Of a DNA stretch of 64,000 bases, positions 54,201-63,050 are shown piece after piece. Position numbers and translations under genes: made by a program. Each line of letters opens with the position of its first letter. Within the stretch, counting starts at the first letter, position 1. Under the pieces are notes generated by a model that saw only the letters and a list, made by a program, of their open reading frames with translations, was not told the origin of the DNA and ran no database searches. Origin of the DNA: Calliopsis andreniformis (Eukaryota > Arthropoda > Insecta > Hymenoptera > Andrenidae); contig NW_027480597.1 in NCBI RefSeq assembly GCF_051401765.1, positions 620,001-684,000 on the forward strand, written 5' to 3'.

Positions 54201-57200
54201 TATGGCTATGGCTGCTATGGCTGTGGTTATGGCTGCTATGGCTATTGCTATGGCTGCTATGGCTATGGCTATGGCTGCTATGGCTATGGCTATGGCTATG
54301 GCTGCTATGGCTATGGCTATGTCTATGGCTGCTATGGGTATGGCTATGCCTATGGCAGCTATGGCTATGGCTATGTCTGCTATGGCTGTGGCTATGTCTG
54401 GTATGGCTGTGGCTATGGCTGCTATGGCTATGGCTATGGCTGCTATGGCTATGGCTATGGCCATGGCTGCTATGGCTATGGCTATGGCTATGACCGCTAT
54501 GGCTATGGCTATGGCCGCTATGGATATGGCTATGGCTATGGCTGCTATGGCTACGGCTTTGTCTACTATGGCCATTGGTATGGCTGCTATGGCTATGGCT
54601 ATGGCTATGTCTGCTATGGCTATGGCTATGGCTAAGGCTGCTGTGGCTATGGCTATGGCCGCTTTGGCAATAGCTACAGCTGCTATGGCTATGGATATGG
54701 CATCGGCTGCTATGGCTATGGCTATGGCTATGGCATTGGCTGCTATGGCTATGGCTATGATTATGGCTGCTATGGCTGTGGCTATGTGTGTGTCTGCTAT
54801 GGATATAGCTATGGCTGCTATGGCTATGCCTACGGCTGCTACGGCTATCGCTATGGCTGCTATGGCTATGGCTATGGCTGCTATGACTATGGCTATGGCT
54901 GCTATGGCTACGGCTATGGCTGCTATGGCTATGGCTGTGGCTGCAATTGCTAAGGTTATGACTATGGCAGCTATGGCTATGGCTACGGCTGCTATGGCTA
55001 TGGATGCTATGGCTATGTCTACGGCTGCTGTGGCTCTGGCTCTGGCAGCTATGGATATGTCTATGGCTGCTATGGCTATGGCTGCTATAGCTATGGCTAT
55101 GGCTGCTATTTCTATGGCTATGGCTGCTATGGCTATGGCTATGTCTACTATGGCTGCTATGGCTATGGCAATGGCTGCTATGGCTACGGCTGTGGCTGCT
55201 ATGGCTATGGCTATGGCTATAGCTGCTATGGCTATGGCTATGACTATGGCTATTGCTGCTAAGGCTATGGCGATGGCTATGGCTGCTATGGCTATGGCTA
55301 TGGCTGCTATGGCTGTGGTTATGTCTGCTATGGCTATGGCTATGGCTGCTATGGTTATGGCTATGGCTGCTATGGCTGTGGCTATGGCTATGGTTGCTTT
55401 GTCTATGGCTATGGCCATGACTGCTATGGCTATGGCTATGGCTGCTACGGGTATGGCTATGGCTATGGCTGCTATGGGTATGGCTATGGCTATGGCTGCT
55501 ATGGCTATGGCTATGGCTGCAATGGCTATGGCTATGGCTGCTATGGCTATGGCTATGGCGGCTATGGCTGCTATGGCTATGGCTATGGCTACTATGGATA
55601 TGGATACGGCTGCTATGGCTATGGCTATGGCTGCTATGGTTATGGCTATGGCGACTATGGCTGCTATGGCTATGGCTATGGCTACTATGGCTATGGATAC
55701 GGCTGCTATGGCTATGGCTATGGCTATGTCTGCTATGGCTATGGCTATGGCTGCTATGGCTATGGCTATGGCTATGGCTATGGCTGCTATGGCTATGTCT
55801 TTGGCTATGGCTGCTATGGCTATGGTTTTGGATACAATGGCCATGGCTGTGGCGGCTATGGCTATTTCTATGGCTGCTATGGCTATGGTTATGTCTATGG
55901 CCCCTAAGGCTATGGCTATGTCTACGGCTGCTGTGGCTCTGGCTCTGGCTGCTATGGCTATGGCTATGGCTGCTATGGCTGTGGCTATGGCTATGGCTGC
56001 TTTGTCTATGGCTATGGCCATGACTGCTATGGCTATGGCTATGGCTGCTATGGGTTTGGCTATGGCTATGGCTGCTATGGCTATGGCTATGGCTGCTATG
56101 GCTGTGGCTATGGCTGCGGCTGCTATGGCTATGGCTGCTGTGGCTGTGGCTATGGCCGCTTTGGCAGTGGCTACAGCTGCTATGGCTATGGCTATGGCAT
56201 TGGCTGCTATGGCTATGGCTATGATTATGGCTGCTATGCCTGTGGCTATGTGTGTGTCTGCTATGGATATAGCTATGGCTGCTATGGCTATGCCTACGGC
56301 TGCTACGGCTATCGCTATGGCTGCTACGGCTATGGCTATGGCTGCTATGGCTATGGCTATGGCTGCTATGGCTACGGCTATGGCTGCTATGGCTATGGCT
56401 ATGGCTGCAATGGCTAAGGTTATGACTATGGCAGCTATGGCTATGGCTACGGCTGCTATGGCTATGGATGCTATGGCTATGTCTACGGCTGCTGTGGCTC
56501 TGGCTCTGGCTGCTATGGATATGTCTATGGCTGCTATGGCTATGGCTGCTATAGCTATGGTTATGGCTATGGCTGCTAAGGCTATGGCTATGTCTACGGC
56601 TGCTGTGGCTCCGGCTCTGGCTGCTATAGCTATGGCTATGGCTGCTATGGCTATGGCTATGGCTGCTATGGCTATGGCTATGTCTACTATGGCTGCTATG
56701 GCTATGGCTATGGCTGCTATGGCTACGGCTGTGGCTGCTATGGCTATGGCTATGGCTATAGCTGCTATGGCTATGGCTGCAATGGCTATGGCTATGGCTG
56801 CTATGGCTATGGCTATGGCGGCTATGGCTGCTATGGCTATGGCTATGGCTACTATGGCTATGGATACGGCTGCTATGGCTATGGCTATGGCTATGTCTGC
56901 TATGGCTATGGCTATGGCTGCTATGGTTATGGCTAAGGCGACTATGGCTGCTATGGCTATGGCTATGGCTGCTATGGCTATGGATACGGCTGCTATGGCT
57001 ATGGCTATGGCTATGTCTGCTATGGCTATGGCTATGGCTGCTATGGCTATGGCTATGGCTATGGCTATGGCTGCTATGGTTATGTCTTTGGCTATGGCTG
57101 CTATGGCTATGGTTTTGGATACAATGGCCATGGCTGTGGCGGCTATGGCTATTTCTATGGCTGCTAAGGCTATGGTTATGTCTATGGCCCCTAAGGCTAT

Positions 57201-59425
57201 GGCTATGTCTACGGCTGCTGTGGCTCTGGCTCTGGCTGCTATGGCTATGGCTATGGCTGCTATGGCTATGGCTATGGCTGCTGTGGCTGTGGTTATGTCT
57301 GCTATGGCTATGGCTATGGCTGCTATGGTTATGGCTATGGCTGCTATGGCTGTGGCTATGGCTATGGCTGCTTTGTCTATGGCTATGGCCATGACTGCTA
57401 TGGCTATGGCTATGGCTGCTATGGGTTTGGCTATGGCTATGGCTGCTATGGCTATGGCTATGTCTGCTATGGCTATGGCTATGGCTATGGCATTGGCTGC
57501 TATGGCTATGGCTATGATTATGGCTGCTATGCCTGTGGCTATGTGTGTGTCTGCTATGGATATAGCTATGGCTGCTATGGCTATGCCTACGGCTGCTACG
57601 GCTATCGCTATGGCTGCTATGGCTATGGCTATGGCTGCTATGGCTATGGCTATGGCTGCTATGGCTACGGCTATGGCTGCTATGGCTATGGCTATGGCTG
57701 CAATGGCTAAGGTTATGACTATGGCAGCTATGGCTATGGCTACGGCTGCTATGGCTATGGATGCTATGGCTATGTCTACGGCTGCTGTGGCTCTGGCTCT
57801 GGCTGCTATGGATATGTCTATGGCTGCTATGGCTATGGCTGCTATAGCTATGGTTATGGCTATGGCTGCTAAGGCTATGGCTATGTCTACGGCTGCTGTG
57901 GCTCCGGCTCTGGCTGCTATAGCTATGGCTATGGCTGCTATGGCTATGGCTATGGCTGCTATGGCTATGGCTATGTCTACTATGGCTGCTATGGCTATGG
58001 CTATGGCTGCTATGGCTACGGCTGTGGCTGCTATGGCTATGGCTATGGCTATAGCTGCTATGGCTATGGCTGCAATGGCTATGGCTATGGCTGCTATGGC
58101 TATGGCTATGGCGGCTATGGCTGCTATGGCTATGGCTATGGCTACTATGGCTATGGATACGGCTGCTATGGCTATGGCTATGGCTATGTCTGCTATGGCT
58201 ATGGCTATGGCTGCTATGGTTATGGCTATGGCGACTATGGCTGCTATGGCTATGGCTATGGCTGCTATGGCTATGGATACGGCTGCTATGGCTATGGCTA
58301 TGGCTATGTCTGCTATGGCTATGGCTATGGCTGCTATGGCTATGGCTATGGCTATGGCTATGGCTGCTATGGTTATGTCTTTGGCTATGGCTGCTATGGC
58401 TATGGTTTTGGATACAATGGCCATGGCTGTGGCGGCTATGGCTATTTCTATGGCTGCTAAGGCTATGGTTATGTCTATGGCCCCTAAGGCTATGGCTATG
58501 TCTACGGCTGCTGTGGCTCTGGCTCTGGCTGCTATGGCTATGGCTATGGCTGCTATGGCTATGGCTATGGCTGCTGTGGCTGTGGTTATGTCTGCTATGG
58601 CTATGGCTATGGCTGCTATGGTTATGGCTATGGCTGCTATGGCTGTGGCTATGGCTATGGCTGCTTTGTCTATGGCTATGGCCATGACTGCTATGGCTAT
58701 GGCTATGGCTGCTATGGGTTTGGCTATGGCTATGGCTGCTATGGCTATGGCTATGTCTGCTATGGCTATGGCTATGGCTATGGCTGCTATGGCTATGTCT
58801 ATGGCTATAACTGCTATGGCTATGGCTATGGCTGCTATGGCTATGGCTATGGCTGCTATGGCTGTGGTTATGGCTGCTATGGCTATTGCTATGGCTGCTA
58901 TGGCTATGGCTATGGCTGCTATGGCTATGGCTATGGCTATGGCTGCTATGGCTATGGCTATGTCTATGGCTGCTATGGGTATGGCTATGCCTATGGCAGC
59001 TATGGCTATGGCTATGTCTGCTATGGCTGTGGCTATGTCTGGTATGGCTGTGGCTATGGCTGCTATGGCTATGGCTATGGCTGCTATGGCTATGGCTATG
59101 GCCATGGCTGCTATGGCTATGGCTATGGCTATGACCGCTATGGCTATGGCTATGGCCGCTATGGATATGGCTATGGCTATGGCTGCTATGGCTACGGCTT
59201 TGTCTACTATGGCCATTGGTATGGCTGCTATGGCTATGGCTATGGCTATGTCTGCTATGGCTATGGTTATGGCTAAGGCTGCTGTGGCTATGGCTATGGC
59301 CGCTTTGGCAATAGCTACAGCTGCTATGGCTATGGATATGGCATCGGCTGCTATGGCTATGGCTATGGCTATGGCATTGGCTGCTATGGCTATGGCTATG
59401 ATTATGGCTGCTATGGCTGTGGCTA
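48292..59425 (+). repeat. Higher-order repeat array, 1.2 to 1.9-kb units
   Basis: The marker GTG GCT ATG TGT GTG TCT GCT ATG GAT ATA GCT occurs at 48292, 49849, 51064, 52948, 54784, 56248, 57541 and 59425. The spacings are 1557, 1215, 1884, 1836, 1464, 1293 and 1884 bp, all multiples of 3. Each unit carries in order the marker, CCT ACG GCT GCT ACG GCT ATC, GCA ATG GCT AAG GTT, the GAT ATG TCT signature, the GAT ACG doublet, GTT TTG GAT ACA ATG GCC, and a closing block ending before the next marker. Units differ by loss or gain of whole blocks. Offset 4641 links 54245 to 58886, and 1836 links 52409 to 54245. This looks like the most recently homogenised part. Confidence 0.9.
48294..48962 (+). 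other. Longest Cys/Tyr/Gly ORF (222 codons, GTG start), likely spurious
   Basis: Same reading phase as the ORF at 6633. It starts at a GTG inside the ATG TGT GTG TCT marker and runs as C-Y-G-Y-G-Y-G repeats with occasional Asp, His, Phe and Arg. It stops where GCT is followed by AAG. Neighbouring units with the same marker give shorter versions because substitutions create TAA or TGA earlier. Nothing upstream suggests a start signal. Confidence 0.15.
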
Positions 59426-59727
59426 TGTGTGTGTCTGCTATGGATATAGCTATGGCTGCTATGGCTATGCCTACGGCTGCTACGGCTATCGCTATGGCTG
59501 CTATGGCTATGGCTATGGCTGCTATGACTATGGCTATGGCTGCTATGGCTACGGCTATGGCTGCTATGGCTATGGCTGTGGCTGCAATTGCTAAGGTTAT
59601 GACTATGGCAGCTATGGCTATGGCTACGGCTGCTATGGCTATGGATGCTATGGCTATGTCTACGGCTGCTGTGGCTCTGGCTCTGGCAGCTATGGATATG
59701 TCTATGGCTGCTATGGCTATGGCTGCT
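59426..59727 (+). repeat. Last marker unit, left part
   Basis: Continues from the marker at 59425 and matches 54784 onward at offset 4641, including ACT in GCT GCT ATG ACT and GTG GCT GCA ATT GCT AAG near 59578. It breaks off into the 711-bp tandem pair. Confidence 0.8.
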
Positions 59728-60438
59728 ATAGCTATGGTTATGTCTATGGCTGCTAAGGCTATGGCTATGTCTACGGCTGCTGTGGCTCCGGCTCTGGCTG
59801 CTATAGCTATGGCTATGGCTGCTATGGCTATGGCTATGGCTGCTATGGCTACGGCTGTGGCTGCTATGGCTATGGCTATGGCTATAGCTGCTATGGCTAT
59901 GGCTATTACTAAGGCTATTGCTGCTAAGGCTATGGCGATGGCTATGGCTGCTATGGCTATGGCTATGGCTGCTATGGCTGTGGTTATGTCTGCTATGGCT
60001 ATGGCTATGGCTGCTATGGTTATGGCTATGGCTGCTATGGCTGTGGCTATGGCTATGGTTGCTTTGTCTATGGCTATGGCCATGACTGCTATGGCTATGG
60101 CTATGGCTGCTATGGGTATGGCTATGGCTATGGCTGCTATGGCTATGGCTATGGCTGCAATGGCTATGGCTATGGCTGCTATGGCTATGGCTATGGCTAC
60201 TATGGCTATGGATACGGCTGCTATGGCTATGGCTATGGCTATGTCTGCTATGGCTATGGCTATGGCTGCTATGGTTATGGCTATGGCGACTATGGCTGCT
60301 ATGGCTATGGCTATGGCTACTATGGCTATGGATACGGCTGCTATGGCTATGGCTATGGCTATGTCTGCTATGGCTATGGCTATGGCTGCTATGTCTATGG
60401 CTATGGCTATGGCTATGGCTGCTATGGCTATGGCTGCT
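59728..60438 (+). repeat. 711-bp tandem unit, copy 1
   Basis: GTT ATG TCT ATG GCT GCT AAG at 59737 recurs at 60448, and the unusual ATT ACT AAG GCT ATT at 59905 recurs at 60616. Both are 711 bp apart (237 triplets). The copies look almost identical over their length. Boundaries are approximate. Confidence 0.88.
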
Positions 60439-61149
60439 ATAGCTATGGTTATGTCTATGGCTGCTAAGGCTATGGCTATGTCTACGGCTGCTGTGGCTCC
60501 GGCTCTGGCTGCTATAGCTATGGCTATGGCTGCTATGGCTATGGCTATGGCTGCTATGGCTACGGCTGTGGCTGCTATGGCTATGGCTATGGCTATAGCT
60601 GCTATGGCTATGGCTATTACTAAGGCTATTGCTGCTAAGGCTATGGCGATGGCTATGGCTGCTATGGCTATGGCTATGGCTGCTATGGCTGTGGTTATGT
60701 CTGCTATGGCTATGGCTATGGCTGCTATGGTTATGGCTATGGCTGCTATGGCTGTGGCTATGGCTATGGTTGCTTTGTCTATGGCTATGGCCATGACTGC
60801 TATGGCTATGGCTATGGCTGCTATGGGTATGGCTATGGCTATGGCTGCTATGGCTATGGCTATGGCTGCAATGGCTATGGCTATGGCTGCTATGGCTATG
60901 GCTATGGCTACTATGGCTATGGATACGGCTGCTATGGCTATGGCTATGGCTATGTCTGCTATGGCTATGGCTATGGCTGCTATGGTTATGGCTATGGCGA
61001 CTATGGCTGCTATGGCTATGGCTATGGCTACTATGGCTATGGATACGGCTGCTATGGCTATGGCTATGGCTATGTCTGCTATGGCTATGGCTATGGCTGC
61101 TATGTCTATGGCTATGGCTATGGCTATGGCTGCTATGGCTATGTCTTTG
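60439..61149 (+). repeat. 711-bp tandem unit, copy 2
   Basis: Second copy. It shares the private ATT ACT AAG GCT ATT change and ATG TCT in place of ATG GCT at its end, so the duplication is younger than those substitutions. Confidence 0.88.
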
Positions 61150-61638
61150 GCTATGGCTGCTATGGCTATGGTTTTGGATACAATGGCCATGGCTGTGCCG
61201 GCTATGGCTATATCTATGGCTGCTATGGCTATGGTTATGTCTATGGCCCCTAAGGCTATGGCTATGTCTACGGCTGCTGTGGCTCTGGCTCTGGCTGCTA
61301 TGGCTATGGCTATGGCTGCTATGGCTATGGCTATGGCTGCTGTGGCTGTGGTTATTTCTGCTATGGCTATGGCTATGGCTGCTATGGCTATGTCTTTGGC
61401 TATGGCAGCTATGGCTATGGTTTTGGATACAATGGCCATGGCTGTGCCGGCTATGGCTATTTCTATGGCTGCTATGGCTATGGTTATGTCTATGGCCCCT
61501 AAGGCTATGGCTATGTCTACGGCTGCTGTGGCTCTGGCTCTGGCTGCTATGGCTATGGCTATGGCTGCTATGGCTATGGCTATGACAGCTGTGGCTGTGG
61601 TTATGTCTGCTATGGCTATGGCTATGGCTGCTATTGTT
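61141..61638 (+). repeat. 249-bp tandem pair with CCG in the GTT TTG GAT module
   Basis: ATG TCT TTG GCT at 61141 recurs at 61390, 249 bp on (83 triplets). Both copies carry GTG CCG GCT where most other modules have GTG GCG GCT, so the pair arose after that change. They differ by ATA versus ATT before TCT, and by ACA and ATT changes near the signature. Confidence 0.85.
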
Positions 61639-63050
61639 ATGGCTATGGCTGCTATGGCTGTGGCTATGGCTATGGCTGCTATGGCTATGGCTATGGCTAT
61701 GTCTGCTATGGCTATGGCTATGGCTGCTATGGATATGGCTATGCCTATGGCTGCTATGCCTACGGCTTTGGCTACTATGGCCATTGCAATGGCTGCTATG
61801 GCTATGGCTATGGCTGCTATGGGTATGGTTATGGCTATGGCTGCTAAGGCTATGGCTATGCCTACGGCTGCTGTGGCTCTGGCTCCGGCTGCTATGAGTA
61901 TGCCTATGGCTGCTATGGCTATCGCTATGGCTGCTATGGCTGCTACGCCTATGGCTATGGCTGCTATGGCTATGGCTATGGCTGCTATGGCTATGGCTAT
62001 GGCTGCTATGGCTGTGGTTATGGCTGCTGTGGCTATGGCTATGGCTGCTATGGCTGCGGCTATGCCTGATATGACTATGGCTATGGCTGCTATGGCTATG
62101 GCTGTGTCTACTATGGCTGCTATGGCTATAGCTATGGCGGCTATGGCTGCTATGGCTATGGCTATGTCTACTATGTCTATGGATACGGCTGCTATGGCTA
62201 TGGCTATGGCTATGTTTGCTATGGCTATGGCTATGGCTGCTATGGTTATGGCTATGGCGACTATGGGTGCTATGGCTATTGCTATGGCTACTATGGCTAT
62301 GGATACGGCTGCTATGGCTATGGCTATGGCTATGTCTGCTATGGCTATGGCTATGGCTGCTATGGCTATGGCTATGGCTATGGCTATGGCTGCTATGGCT
62401 ATGTCTTTGGCTATGGCTGCTATGGCTATGGTTTTGGCTACTATGGCCATGCCTATGGCAGCTATGGCTATGGCTATGGCTGTTATGGCTGTGGTTATGT
62501 CTGCTATGGCTATGGCTATGGCTGCTATGGTCATGGCTATGGCTCCTAAGGCTATGGCTATGTCTACGGCTGCTGTGGCTCTGCCTCTGGCTGCTATGGC
62601 TATGGCTATGGCTGCTATGGCTGTGGCTATGGCTGCTATGGCTGTGGTTATGTCTGCTATGGCTATGGCTATGGCTGCTATGGCTATGGCTATGGATGCT
62701 ATGGCTGTGGCTATGGCTGCTATGGCTGTGGTTATGTCTGCTATGGCTATGGCTGCTATGGTTATGGCTATGGCTGCTATGGCTGTGGCTATGGCTGCGG
62801 CTGCTATGGCTATGGCTGCTCTGGCTATGGCTATGGCTAAGGCTGCTGTGGCTATGGCTATGGCCGCTTTGCCAGTGGCTACAGCTGCTATGGCTATGGC
62901 TATGGCATTGGCTGCTATGGCTATGGCTATGATTATGGCTGCTATGTCTGTGGCTATGTGTCTGTCTACTATGGATATAGCTATGGCTGCTATGGCTCTG
63001 CCTACGGCTGCTATGGCTATCGCTATGGCTGCTATGGCTATGGCTATGGC
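61639..63050 (+). repeat. Right-hand copy of the ATT GCA ATG module
   Basis: GCA at 61786 aligns with 29890 at offset 31896 and with the 8461, 16192 and 22327 copies. It contains AGT ATG CCT, ACG CCT, CCT GAT ATG ACT, a TTT for TCT at about 62215, and the ATG TGT marker variant TGT CTG at 62956. No gene is seen. Confidence 0.85.

Noticed and set aside
48292..59425. CRISPR array or phage-type repeat
   Set aside because: There are no unique spacers between constant repeats. The intervals are the same satellite sequence, and no cas-like gene is present.
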